Source of the DNA: Loigolactobacillus iwatensis
GTDB taxonomy: Bacteria; Bacillota; Bacilli; Lactobacillales; Lactobacillaceae
Reading direction: 5' to 3'
Assembly: GCF_003950295.1 (NCBI RefSeq)
Contig: NZ_RHNP01000023.1
Location: 1-43,940, forward strand
DNA length: 43,940 nucleotides
Positions 14,631 to 23,900 of the stretch are shown here, piece by piece (within the stretch, counting starts at the first letter, position 1; each line of letters begins with the position of its first letter). Below the pieces are notes generated by a model. The model made no database searches, was not told the DNA's origin, and saw only the letters and a list, made by a program, of their open reading frames with translations. The translations under genes were made by a program, and so were the position numbers.

Positions 14631-15995
14631 TTAGTTATTTTGTTTTTTTGGTACAATCAAAATAATCGTCAAGAGCAGCGCAATAATTAGAAATCCAACA
14701 CCGCCGCGCAAGGCCCAATCAGTCCGTAAAACCAAATTATTTGTTCCAGCCAAGGCTGTCCCCAGTACGACCAGAATAGCCAAACCCAATGAGCCACCGA
14801 CTTGATGGGCCACGTTGACGACGCCAGAAGCGGCGCCAGTATCCCGTGGTTCAATATCAGCGATTCCGGCTGTGGTCAACGGACTTAATGCGGCACCCTG
14901 ACCAAGACCAATCAAGATCATTGGCAGCGCAATCGTTAAAATATAGTTGCCATTAGCACCGGCAAAACTCAGCCAAAACATGCCAATAATGGTCAATATT
15001 AAACCACCAACTAAGGTCATGCCGTTACCAAATTTGGCCGTCCAGCGGGAAACTTGCAAGGCGCTGATGAAATTTGCAATCGTCATTGGAAAGAAACCGA
15101 TCCCAGCTAGTAGTGGTGAAAAACCGTATACCTTTTGTAAGAACTGCGTAATAAAAAACCAAAATGCCATCATCGCGCCTAAAAATAACATCCGTGCTAA
15201 GTAAGCGCCTGTCCGCTCTTTATTCTTGAAAACACGTAATGGCATAATTGGCTGTGCCACTTTAGCTTCACGAAGAACAAATAGCGCTAATAAAATGACT
15301 GCTGCAATAATCCAATACCAGGCCGTGTTGCTATCTGAGATTAACAAGATTCCGTAAACCAAACTAACCATCCCAACTAGAGAAAGTAGTGAACCGATGC
15401 CGTCAAACGAACCTTTTTGTGCTTTAGTCGCGTGCACCGTTTTGCTAGCCCAAATAAACATCACAATAGCGATGGGAACATTAACGAAAAATGCATAACG
15501 CCAACTTAATAAACTGGCGAACAACCCACCAATAACTAAGCCTAAACTAGCACCGATACCGGCCACGGCCCCATAATCAGCCACCGCACGAATCCGTTTT
15601 GGCCCGGCCGGAATACTATCCATTAGTAACGCCAAGGTCGATGGTGCTAATGCGGCCGCACCGGCACCTTGAAAACCACGGGCAATGATCAGCCAAGTGG
15701 CACTATTGGCCAAACCAACCAATAATGACCCAATACCAAAAATCACTAGACCAAAGTTAAAAATTTGTTTGCGGCCAATGATGTCGCCTAGCCGACCGCC
15801 TAATAACAATAACCCGCCAAAAATAATCGTGTAGGCATTTTGCACCCAAGTCAAATTGGCCGTTGATAAGTGTAGATCACTCTGAATATTAGGTAACGCT
15901 GTGATAACCACCGATACATCTAACACCGTCATAAAATAACTGACGAGTACGATCGCTAAAATAGCAAATTCGTATTTAGTAAATTTGTTTTGCAT
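14631..15995 (-). CDS. DHA2-family MFS drug efflux transporter
   Basis: This 454-residue protein is a drug:proton antiporter of the 14-helix DHA2 family (EmrB/QacA-like) in the cytoplasmic membrane. It shows LDVSVVITALPNI in the first helix (motif D1), GGRLGDIIGRK in the first cytoplasmic loop (motif A) and GASLGLVIGG in helix 5 (motif C). GAGGAG precedes ATG 15995. It heads a two-gene unit with the MerR regulator. The substrate is unknown; the context suggests toxic organic compounds. Confidence 0.92.
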   Translation of the reverse strand: MQNKFTKYEFAILAIVLVSYFMTVLDVSVVITALPNIQSDLHLSTANLTWVQNAYTIIFGGLLLLGGRLGDIIGRKQIFNFGLVIFGIGSLLVGLANSATWLIIARGFQGAGAAALAPSTLALLMDSIPAGPKRIRAVADYGAVAGIGASLGLVIGGLFASLLSWRYAFFVNVPIAIVMFIWASKTVHATKAQKGSFDGIGSLLSLVGMVSLVYGILLISDSNTAWYWIIAAVILLALFVLREAKVAQPIMPLRVFKNKERTGAYLARMLFLGAMMAFWFFITQFLQKVYGFSPLLAGIGFFPMTIANFISALQVSRWTAKFGNGMTLVGGLILTIIGMFWLSFAGANGNYILTIALPMILIGLGQGAALSPLTTAGIADIEPRDTGAASGVVNVAHQVGGSLGLAILVVLGTALAGTNNLVLRTDWALRGGVGFLIIALLLTIILIVPKKQNN

Positions 15996-16041
15996 GATTT
16001 TTTTGCTCCTCTGTTATGTCTTTATTTTGATCACAAGGAGC

Positions 16042-16072
16042 AGTATATTAGGTTGCAGTAACTTCAAGGCAA
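16042..16072 (-). promoter_or_regulatory. MerR-type promoter C (efflux pump-MerR operon)
   Basis: On the minus strand TTGCCT (16072-16067) and TATACT (16047-16042) are 19 bases apart. The spacer TGAAGTTACTGCAACCTAA shares the core seen in promoters A, B and D; the right half of the dyad is less perfect. The pump start codon lies about 46 bases downstream. Confidence 0.75.
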
Positions 16073-16140
16073 GTCCTTTTCAGAAATTTTTTTATTTTTT
16101 TATCTGCCGATAATAAAAGTAGTTGTTACATAGGTCTTTA

Positions 16141-16186
16141 AAAAGAATCCGTTTAGAAATCAAATGATTTCTAAACGGATTCTTTT
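16141..16186. terminator. Perfect 21-bp bidirectional hairpin
   Basis: Bases 16141-16161 and 16166-16186 are exact reverse complements around the loop AAAT, with A-rich and T-rich flanks on both sides. It would isolate the efflux operon promoter from transcription coming from ffh and from whatever lies to the right. Confidence 0.85.
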
Positions 16187-16291
16187 CTAACAGTTAATTC
16201 ATTGCTTTTACTTCTAAAAAGCGAACGCTACATTAGTAAAGTGTTCAATTATATATGTCACAGCCGCATTTAGAATTTGACAAGGAGCATC

Positions 16292-16393
16292 ATTAAATAT
16301 AAAGCGAATACTTTATTCGTATTGTTCATCATTTTAATTGGGACCAATATTTATAGTGCAAACTACCTATTTCACACAATAAAAATAACTTAA
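16292..16393 (+). pseudogene. Possible N-terminal scrap of an MFS transporter
   Basis: AAGGAG (16282-16287) precedes a 33-codon frame with no ATG (ATT at the expected start) that reads like the first helix of a major-facilitator protein: KYKANTLFVLFIILIGTNIY. It ends at TAA 16391-16393, just before the truncated IS at 16406. It may be the missing start of the MFS fragment at 12772-13245. Short and without a valid start codon, so tentative. Confidence 0.35.
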
Positions 16394-16405
16394 AAAGTAG
16401 GTTTC

Positions 16406-16626
16406 TGAAGTGAATCCCCATGAAACTTTAAGCAACTTTCTGGGTGATAAGAACACGGTATTTACCCGTGCTCTTGCCACCCAATTTTGTTTTGGTTCGC
16501 GTGAAATTATAATATTGAAGCCAGTTTGAGATGTCTATGGTTAATTCCGCCAAGATAGTAAACTGTTTTTTGGTCATAGTAAAACCCCCAGTATTGGATT
16601 TTGGTCCAATACCGGGGGTCACTTCA
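16406..16626 (-). mobile_element. 221-bp internally deleted IS3-family element (MITE-like)
   Basis: The ends form an inverted repeat: TGAAGTGAATCCCC at 16406-16419 and, read from 16626 on the minus strand, TGAAGTGACCCCC, like the TG-starting ends of IS150-group IS3 elements. Inside, a 49-codon minus-strand frame (16577 to 16428) joins MTKKQFT, which looks like the start of OrfA, to SNWLQYYNFTRTKTKLGG and KYR, the conserved C-terminus of an IS3 OrfB. The middle of the transposase is gone. Next to the right end is a strong hairpin (about 16584-16619). No clear target-site duplication. Confidence 0.75.
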
Positions 16627-16683
16627 GGCCGTGAAAAATAACTTCGCAGACTTTTTCTATCCAATTAATTTACATTTGGCCAA
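16626..16683 (+). repeat. Right copy of the direct repeat flanking the island
   Basis: Matches 9626-9684 in the same orientation. It begins exactly where the deleted IS3 element ends, and the left arm of the terminator stem is degraded (GGCCGTGAA instead of GTCCGCGAA), so it probably no longer works as a strong terminator. ffh ends 22 bases further on. Confidence 0.8.
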
Positions 16684-16704
16684 TTAAAATAGGCAGCAAT
16701 TACC

Positions 16705-18138
16705 CTATTTTCGGCGGCGTAAAGCCTTGATTTGTTTACGCTTATTTTTCTTTTGTTTACGTACCATAGAATTCATGGCCATTTTGCCTAAACGACCAGA
16801 CATGCCTTTGCCAAACATTTGGTCCATTCCAGAAAAATTACCGTTGGACATCTTACTCATCATTTTCTTGGATTCGTTAAATTGCTTAATCATTCGATTA
16901 ACTTCTTGAATCGAGCGGCCTGATCCGGCTGCAATTCGACGCCGACGACTTGGATTTAGTATATCAGGATTAGTTCGTTCTGCCGGTGTCATTGAATAAA
17001 CAACGGCCTTCATGTGCCCCATCTCTTTAGGCCCCATTTGAACGTTCTCAATTCCGGGCATCTTTGACATCCCCGGAATCATCTTCATGATATCCTGAAC
17101 GCCACCCATATTCTGCACCTGATCAAGTTGATCAATGAAATCATTGAAGTCAAACGTGTTTTCTTGCATTTTTTCAGCAAGCGCAGTGGCCTTCTTCTCG
17201 TCATAGTCAGTTTGGGCCTTTTCAATTAAGGTTAACATATCGCCCATCCCAAGGATTCGGTTAGCCATTCGGTCAGGATGGAAAACGTCAAGGTCAGTTA
17301 GTTTTTCACCTTGGCCGGTAAATTTAATTGGCTTCCCGGTAACGGCACGAATCGAAAGCGCAGCACCACCACGAGTATCACCATCTAATTTAGTTAGGAC
17401 AACCCCGGTGATCGTTAACTGTTCATCAAAACTTTTCGCAACGTTAGCGGCATTTTGACCAGTCATCGCGTCAACCGTTAAAAGAATTTCATCAGGCTTA
17501 GCAATTTCCTTAATATCTTGCAATTCCTGCATTAGCTTTTCGTCAATTTGTAAACGGCCGGCAGTATCAATAATCACATAATCGTTCTTATCTTCGGCGG
17601 CCTTAGCCAATCCCTGGCGCACAATTTCCCGCGGATCAGTATCAGTTCCCATTTCAAAAACAGGGGCATCAACTTGCCGGGCAACCGTTTGTAACTGATC
17701 AATGGCCGCTGGGCGGTAAATATCGGCCGCAATAAATAAAGGCCGGGCGTTATCATTTTTCTTTAAATAACCCGCTAATTTAGCCGCCGTCGTTGTTTTA
17801 CCAGCACCTTGCAGCCCAACCATCATAATGATTGTTGGAATGTGGGCCGATTTATTCAGCGGAACGGCTTCTTCCCCCATGACTTTAGTTAGTTCTTCAT
17901 CAACAATTTTAACAATTTGCTGTGCTGGCGATAAACTATCTAAAACTTCAGTTCCAACTGCTCGTTCCCGAACAGTCTTAACAAAGTCCTTCACAACACC
18001 AAAGTTAACGTCGGCCTCTAATAGGGCCAACCGTATTTCACGCATGGCGTCCTTAACATCACTTTCAGATATTTTGCCTTTACGGCGTAATTTACTCATT
18101 GCATTTTGTAGCCGTTCAGTCAAACCTTCAAATGCCAT
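16705..18138 (-). CDS. ffh: Signal recognition particle protein Ffh (SRP54)
   Basis: Ffh is the GTPase of the signal recognition particle and targets membrane and secreted proteins co-translationally with FtsY. The 477-residue protein has the N domain (1-about 95), the G domain with GLQGAGKTT (P loop, about 107-115), DTAGR and TKLDGD, and the Met-rich M domain from about 300 that binds SRP RNA and signal sequences, including SRRRRIAAGSG. The C-terminus is a Lys/Arg cluster. ATG 18138 with AGGTGA upstream. It follows ylxM, as usual in Firmicutes. Confidence 0.98.
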   Translation of the reverse strand: MAFEGLTERLQNAMSKLRRKGKISESDVKDAMREIRLALLEADVNFGVVKDFVKTVRERAVGTEVLDSLSPAQQIVKIVDEELTKVMGEEAVPLNKSAHIPTIIMMVGLQGAGKTTTAAKLAGYLKKNDNARPLFIAADIYRPAAIDQLQTVARQVDAPVFEMGTDTDPREIVRQGLAKAAEDKNDYVIIDTAGRLQIDEKLMQELQDIKEIAKPDEILLTVDAMTGQNAANVAKSFDEQLTITGVVLTKLDGDTRGGAALSIRAVTGKPIKFTGQGEKLTDLDVFHPDRMANRILGMGDMLTLIEKAQTDYDEKKATALAEKMQENTFDFNDFIDQLDQVQNMGGVQDIMKMIPGMSKMPGIENVQMGPKEMGHMKAVVYSMTPAERTNPDILNPSRRRRIAAGSGRSIQEVNRMIKQFNESKKMMSKMSNGNFSGMDQMFGKGMSGRLGKMAMNSMVRKQKKNKRKQIKALRRRK

Positions 18139-18159
18139 AATGTCACCTACTCTTTAAAT

Positions 18160-18501
18160 TTAATCTTCTTCGTCCTTAGCCAAATCATGAACTAATCGTT
18201 CTAACTTTGCATCTTTTTGATAATTAGCATTGACGTACGCAACCAAACGATCCAAGGTCGCATTGCGCACTTTAAAATCAGCCAGTAAATGTAACTTGGC
18301 CTCATAATCCTCAAGTATCTTTTCCGTTCGCTTAATATTGTCGTAAACGGCCTGCCGACTCACGCTAAATTCTTCAGCAATCTCACCTAAAGAATAATCG
18401 TCGGCGTAATAAAGCTGTAAATAATTATACTGTTTTTTCGTTAAAAGTGACGCGTAAAAATCAAATAATGAATTAACTCGATCATTTTTTGCAATTTCCA
18501 T
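18160..18501 (-). CDS. ylxM: YlxM-family SRP-associated DNA-binding-like protein
   Basis: This 113-residue protein is YlxM, a helix-turn-helix protein encoded with ffh in Firmicutes; the streptococcal member binds SRP components and affects GTPase activity. The sequence has the family core [20 protein letters not shown] and the sigma-70 region-4-like [22 protein letters not shown]. The ATG at 18501 has GGAG nine bases upstream, better than the TTG at 18516. It ends 21 bases before ffh. Confidence 0.95.
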   Translation of the reverse strand: MEIAKNDRVNSLFDFYASLLTKKQYNYLQLYYADDYSLGEIAEEFSVSRQAVYDNIKRTEKILEDYEAKLHLLADFKVRNATLDRLVAYVNANYQKDAKLERLVHDLAKDEED

Positions 18502-18547
18502 AATATTTTTCTCCAATGACGATCAGTAGCTTATGCCATACTTAATA

Positions 18548-18577
18548 AGATTACCCTAAATCAACTTTAAAAGTCAA
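18548..18577 (-). promoter_or_regulatory. ylxM-ffh promoter
   Basis: On the minus strand TTGACT (18577-18572) and TAATCT (18553-18548) are 18 bases apart, about 45 bases before the ylxM start. Confidence 0.6.
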
Positions 18578-18705
18578 TCATGGCCGTGACCGATTTGAAA
18601 TTAATGGGCCAAAGTAATAAAATTGGTAGCGTTCACAGATTTAGTCTGTTTTTTAGCCTGAAATCTGCTAAAATAAAGGTAACTACATAAAGGAGGTAAA
18701 CACTA

Positions 18706-19032
18706 ATGGTACCAGTTATTATTTATTGGGGTTCCGTAATTCTTCTTGCCGTTTGGTTGGTCTGGAATGTACTCTTTTCAATCAAGTTCTTAGCAAGTGG
18801 TGAACGTGGCAATCTTTGGGGCTTCATGTTACTAAATATTTTCGCACTTATCTTTGGTATTTTAGTTCAATGGGCCTTTGCCGACAATGGTTTTATCAAG
18901 TGGGCACTCGCTTCGTCTTCACAGAAAGTCGTTCAAACCCCGTGGTTGTACATCAACAACTGGATTAACGTTGTTTTAATCGTACTTCAATTCTTCTTAG
19001 GCTGGATTCGTTCTCCAAAAACAGCTAAATAG
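18706..19032 (+). CDS. Small membrane protein of unknown function
   Basis: This is a 108-residue integral membrane protein with about three hydrophobic segments (roughly 3-26, 38-60 and 83-101) and a short basic C-terminal tail. I do not recognise the family. It has an AAAGGAGG ribosome binding site seven bases before ATG 18706, an extended -10 element (TGC TAAAAT, 18669-18674) and a terminator, so it is very likely a real gene. It is divergent from ylxM-ffh and convergent with ftsY, so it splits the two SRP-related loci. A role with SRP is only a guess from position. Confidence 0.85.
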   Translation: MVPVIIYWGSVILLAVWLVWNVLFSIKFLASGERGNLWGFMLLNIFALIFGILVQWAFADNGFIKWALASSSQKVVQTPWLYINNWINVVLIVLQFFLGWIRSPKTAK

Positions 19033-19043
19033 AATTTAGATAT

Positions 19044-19087
19044 AAAAGACTGTTGCCATCCAAATTTGGATAGCAACAGTCTTTTTT
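19044..19087. terminator. Bidirectional terminator between the 18706 gene and ftsY
   Basis: AAAAGACTGTTGC pairs with GCAACAGTCTTTT, extended by ATCC/GGAT across one mismatch, and T runs lie on both strands. It can serve both convergent genes. Confidence 0.9.
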
Positions 19088-19133
19088 GCTGTAAAATTTT
19101 TACGCTGCAAGTTTAACAAACGACTAATTTCAG

Positions 19134-20150
19134 TTATTCATTTTCTTTTGCTGGTTCATCCGTAATCAATCCCTTAAACAAGCCATAGACAAACTCATTC
19201 GGGTCAAAAGCCTGCAAGTCATCAATTTGTTCACCCAAGCCGACTAACTTAACGGGTAGGTGAAGCTCATTACGAATTGCTAGGACAATACCGCCCTTGG
19301 CCGTACCATCTAGTTTAGTTAAAACAAGCCCAGTTACATCGGTTGTTTCTTTAAACTGTTTGGCCTGGATTAAGGCATTTTGACCAGTGGTTGCGTCCAA
19401 AACTAATAATACTTCTTGCGGTGCATCCGGAATTTCGCGACTAATCACACGTTTGATTTTTTCTAGTTCCTTCATCAAATTAACTTTATTCTGCAAACGA
19501 CCAGCAGTATCCACCAACAGAACATCAAAGTCTTCATTCTTGGCCTTTTTGACGGCATCATACACAACTGCTGCCGGGTCACTTTGGGCCTTGCCACTGA
19601 CCACTGGTACGCCAGCACGTTGCCCCCAAACCTCTAACTGCTCAGTTGCAGCCGCCCGAAAGGTATCCCCAGCGGCCAATACTACTTTTTTACCGTCTTC
19701 TTGATACTGGTGAGCCAGCTTACCAATTGTGGTGGTTTTACCTGCCCCATTGACCCCAACAAATAGAATCACCGTTGGCCCAGTTGGTGCAAAATTAATG
19801 CTGTTTTTTTCGTCTTTACCCTCTTCGTCATAAATATCAACGAGTTTTTCAACAATCGTCTGCGCAACTTCTTGTTGACTCTTAGCATTGCGCAGCTTAA
19901 CTTCCTCACGAAGCTCATCACTAATTCGGACGGCCATGTCAAAGCCAACATCGGCGCCAATCAAGGTTTCCTCTAAATCATCGAAGAAGTCTTCATCAAC
20001 TGACCGAAAGTTAGCAAATAGTGCGTTCATTCGTTCGCCAAAAGTTTTACGACTTTTTTCTAATCCCTTGTCGTATTTCGCTTCAGTTTTTGTTTCTTCT
20101 TCAGGTTTATTGCCGGTAAAAGCGTGTTTAATTCGATCAAATAATCCCAT
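19134..20150 (-). CDS. ftsY: Signal recognition particle receptor FtsY
   Basis: FtsY is the membrane-associated GTPase that receives the SRP-ribosome complex. The 338-residue protein has a short acidic/basic N-terminal A region (about 1-45), the N domain, and the G domain with [10 protein letters not shown] (P loop, about 132-141), DTAGR and [10 protein letters not shown], which distinguishes FtsY from Ffh. AAGGA precedes ATG 20150. It is the last gene of the rnc-smc-HAD-ftsY run, 16 bases after the HAD gene. Confidence 0.97.
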   Translation of the reverse strand: MGLFDRIKHAFTGNKPEEETKTEAKYDKGLEKSRKTFGERMNALFANFRSVDEDFFDDLEETLIGADVGFDMAVRISDELREEVKLRNAKSQQEVAQTIVEKLVDIYDEEGKDEKNSINFAPTGPTVILFVGVNGAGKTTTIGKLAHQYQEDGKKVVLAAGDTFRAAATEQLEVWGQRAGVPVVSGKAQSDPAAVVYDAVKKAKNEDFDVLLVDTAGRLQNKVNLMKELEKIKRVISREIPDAPQEVLLVLDATTGQNALIQAKQFKETTDVTGLVLTKLDGTAKGGIVLAIRNELHLPVKLVGLGEQIDDLQAFDPNEFVYGLFKGLITDEPAKENE

Positions 20151-20166
20151 TTAAGCATTTCCTTCC

Positions 20167-20973
20167 TCAATTAAGTTGAAAGTAATCGTCCAGAAATACG
20201 GCCACCCCGTCTTGATCATTGGTCAATGTCGTTTGCTCAGCCACAGCCTTAACCGCTGGAATTGCGTTGGCCATTGCCACTCCCACGTTAGCTGCTGCTA
20301 TCATGGACAAATCATTCGCCTGATCGCCAAACGCCATTAAATTGCTACGATTCCAACCAAGGTGGGTCAACAAAACATCTAAAGCGTTCGCCTTAGTTAC
20401 TGTTTTAGGCACGAACTCCAGCAAATTAGTTCGGGATGAAGCAACGTTAAACCCTGCCTTTAATTCCTCAGGCAAGCTTGATAATGCTTGGTTAATCTGC
20501 TTTGGCTCCGTTGCTATTACCAGTTTACTATAATCATGCTGCTCCGGCAATTGTGCCGCGGTTGTGGCCACCACTTTCAAATTTGGATTCATTGCTTGAT
20601 AAAGCGACGGTCCTAAATCAGTGATGTGGTAAACTTGTTCAAAATCCAGAACATCCACTGGCCACTTAACTTGCTGGGCAAAAGTAAACAATGGCTGCAT
20701 TGTACTCTTGGCCAAGTTAATTTGTAGCAGTGGTGTTTTTTGCAATGTTGCGCGTACCAAGGCACCATTAAAAGTGGAAACAAATTCTCCTGCCGGCATT
20801 AAATTAAGCTGTTGTAAGTAGTCCGAAATTGCGTTGATTGCCCGGCCAGTACAAAGCACAATTTTAAGCCCTTGCTGCTGTAAACGATGCAATGTGGCAA
20901 CCGTTCGCGGACTAATTTTTTTTTGACTATTTAGTAACGTTCCATCTAGGTCCAACGCAATCATTTTAATCAT
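20167..20973 (-). CDS. Cof-type HAD-superfamily phosphatase
   Basis: This 268-residue protein is a Cof-type (HAD IIB) hydrolase that removes phosphate from sugar phosphates, FMN or similar small molecules. Motif I is ALDLDGTLL (nucleophile Asp8 and Asp10), the Thr of motif II is in LCTGRA, and motif IV is FGDQANDLSMI with GVAMANA after it. Its ATG at 20973 overlaps the smc stop by four bases (ATGA), so it is translationally coupled to smc. Substrate cannot be inferred. Confidence 0.93.
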   Translation of the reverse strand: MIKMIALDLDGTLLNSQKKISPRTVATLHRLQQQGLKIVLCTGRAINAISDYLQQLNLMPAGEFVSTFNGALVRATLQKTPLLQINLAKSTMQPLFTFAQQVKWPVDVLDFEQVYHITDLGPSLYQAMNPNLKVVATTAAQLPEQHDYSKLVIATEPKQINQALSSLPEELKAGFNVASSRTNLLEFVPKTVTKANALDVLLTHLGWNRSNLMAFGDQANDLSMIAAANVGVAMANAIPAVKAVAEQTTLTNDQDGVAVFLDDYFQLN

Positions 20974-23900
20974 TGCTGTACTGCCTCCGTTGCTTCTTTT
21001 AGTGAAACTGAAACCATGTGCGACACACCAGATTCCTGCATGGCAACGCCGTACAAAACGTCCATTGCCATCATTGTTCCCTTGCGGTGCGTGATCACAA
21101 CAAATTGCGTATTCTTATCGTAATGCTGCAAAAAGCGACCAAAACGGTCCACATTAGCATCATCTAATGCCGCTTCGACTTCATCCAGAATGCATAAAGG
21201 TACCGGCCGAACCTTAATAATCGCAAATAATAATGTAATGGCAGTTAAGGCACGCTCCCCACCAGAAAGCAGGCTCAGCTGTTGCAGCTTCTTACCTGGT
21301 GGCTGCGCAATAATTTCAATGCCCGTCGTTAATAGCTCATGGGGGTCAGTTAGCGCAAGCGAGGCCTGACCGCCACCAAACATTTTTGGAAAAGTTTCAC
21401 TAAAGGCAGCGGCAACTTGATCAAAGGTTGTTTTAAAGCGTTGAATAACTTCTTGGTCCATTTCCGTCATCGTGGTCGTTAACTGCTCTCTAGCCGTTAA
21501 TAAATCCTGCCGTTGTTCATTTAAGAAATCATACCGTTTCTTTAATCGCTCGTATTCAGAAATTGCCCCAAGGTTAACCGTGCCAATATCATCGAGACCC
21601 ATTTGTAATAATTTGGCCTGCTGGCGTAGTTCCGCTGTTCCTGTTGACAAAGCAGCCTTTTTAGCGGCTTCATAACTTAACTCATAGGTTTGGGAAAGTG
21701 TGGTTAGCGCCTGATTAATTTGTTGATTAAGATCCGCAACGTTCGCTGTTACCTGCGTTAATTTGGCGTCTTGCTGTTGCACAACGGCTTGTGCGTGATC
21801 CAATTGCAACTGTTGCTGTTCTAGCGTTGTGGCAATTGTCGCACGTTCTTGCTGTTTGGCTGTAATTACAGTTGTTTGTTGCCCCAATTGCTGCTCAATT
21901 TTAGCCAATTTAGCTTTTACTGAATCTGTCGTCGTACCCGTTTGTGCAAGCTGTTTAGTCAGTTGTTCCTTTTCTTGCCGTGACGCACGCAACTCTGAAT
22001 CGAAGTCCTCTTTGCGTGCTTGGCCTTCACGCTGCTCTTTTTTCAAATGTTGTAATTGTTCTTTAGCAACCGCCAAACTCGTTTGTGCCGCTTGTCGCTG
22101 CTTGGCCGTTTGATTTTGATTAGCTTCATAAACAGTAAGATCAGTCTGCGCTTGTTGCAGTTGCTTATCGGTGGCTGTCATTGCGGTTACCAACGTGGCC
22201 GTCTTAGTCGTGTTAGTGGCCAATTGCTGCTCAACTTGCTTTTTAGTTGCGGCCTGCTGCTGTTGTTCGTAAAGACTAGCTTGTTGCTGCTGGGTAAATT
22301 GTGCCTGCTGCGTTTTCAACGTCGCAATGTTGGTTGCCGTGACAGTATTTTGCTTGGCCAAAGCCTGCCGTTGTTGGCGCAAGTCAGTTTGTTGCGTCGC
22401 TTCTTTTTTCAAAGTGACCTTAGCTGCCTTTAAAGCAGTCTCTTTATCGTCTAACTGTAATTGCATAGCATGGAGTTTTTCGGCCAACTGCCGCTGTTCC
22501 AATTCACGGGCCAATAAACCGCCACGTTTGGTCGCACCGCCACCAGTCATCGATCCTCCTGGATTCATAACGTCGCCGCTAAGGGAAACAACACGGACTC
22601 GGTGCTGTAATTGATTAGCAATTTGGATCGCAGCCGTGATATCTTTAGCGATAACAATTCGACCAAGTAAATGACGAATAACTGGTGCAATTCGTTGATC
22701 ATAGGTAACTAAATCAGCCGCAATCCCAACAAAACCAGTAACTTGCTGCACCTCATTTAATTGCGCCTGCGTCAAACTTGCAGCGTGCACAACATCCAAA
22801 GGCAAGAAAGTTGCCCTTCCCAATTGCTTTTGCTTTAAATATTGAATGGCGGCCTTACCAGCACTCTGATTTTCAACAACAACCGATTGTAACTGCCCGC
22901 CTAAAGCCGTCTCAATGGCAGTATTATATTTTTCGGGAACTTCCACTAACTCGGCCACTGCCCCGATAATTCCATTAAGCCGACGCCGATTCTTTAAAAC
23001 ACCACGAACACCTGCGTAAAAGCCAGAGTAATCCTGCTTCATTTCGGCAAAACTAGACTGCTTGGCCTCGGCCTTTTGCATAATTGCTAACGCCTGGTAC
23101 CAATTCTTTTGGGCCTGATCATATTGCTGGTTATGCTTTTCGTGTAACTGCGTCAAATCCGTTAACTGCTGTATTAACGTTTGTTCACGATCATTGGCCT
23201 GTTCAAACGCCTTTTGGGCCGCATTCAATTCTGCAACTACTTTAGCAGCACGTTGTTGGGCAGCACTGGATTGGTTCTGCTGCTTTTTATCCACCGCGTT
23301 TTCTTGCGTCAATTGCTTTTGTAAGTAAGCGGCCTCGTTATGCAAAGTTGTCTGTTGCTGCATCTGGTCAATGTATTGATTTCGTAAATTTTCAATTTGT
23401 TGTTTCCGTTTGGAAGCACTCAACGAACCATCCTGTTGCAGGTCGAGCTGTTTTTCTTGTTGCGCCACTTGTTGCTGCTTTTCTGTTAATAATTGCGTGT
23501 TATGCGCAACAAGGTCCACTTGCTCACTTAATTGCTGCTGTTTTGTCGCAATGGTTGTGGTTAAATTGGCAACTTTTTCCTGGACAACTTTGCGCCGCTC
23601 GCCGGCCAATTGCTGCTGGCCACTCACATCAGCCTGTTGTTTAGTCAACGTTAGTCGCTGCTGCTGCAATTGATCCAATTCCAACTCTAATTGCTGTTGT
23701 TGCTGTTTTTTTGTTGTCACCTGTTTTGTAAAAGCAGTTTGGTTCTGTTTTGCCTGTTCGAGGTTCTCACGCGTCTCTTTGAGCTCAGTCTGCCGTTGTT
23801 TCTTTGCCACAACTTGTTCATCAATTTGCCGAACTAAAAGTGTCTTAGTCACTTCATCCAACTGCTTTTTTTGCGCCAAATAATCCTTGGCTAGACTGCT

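Noticed and set aside
23348-23673. Plus-strand open frames opposite smc rich in Cys, Leu and Ser
   Set aside because: They are shadows of the Gln-rich coiled-coil codons of smc (CAA/CAG read backwards); no ribosome binding site or family match.
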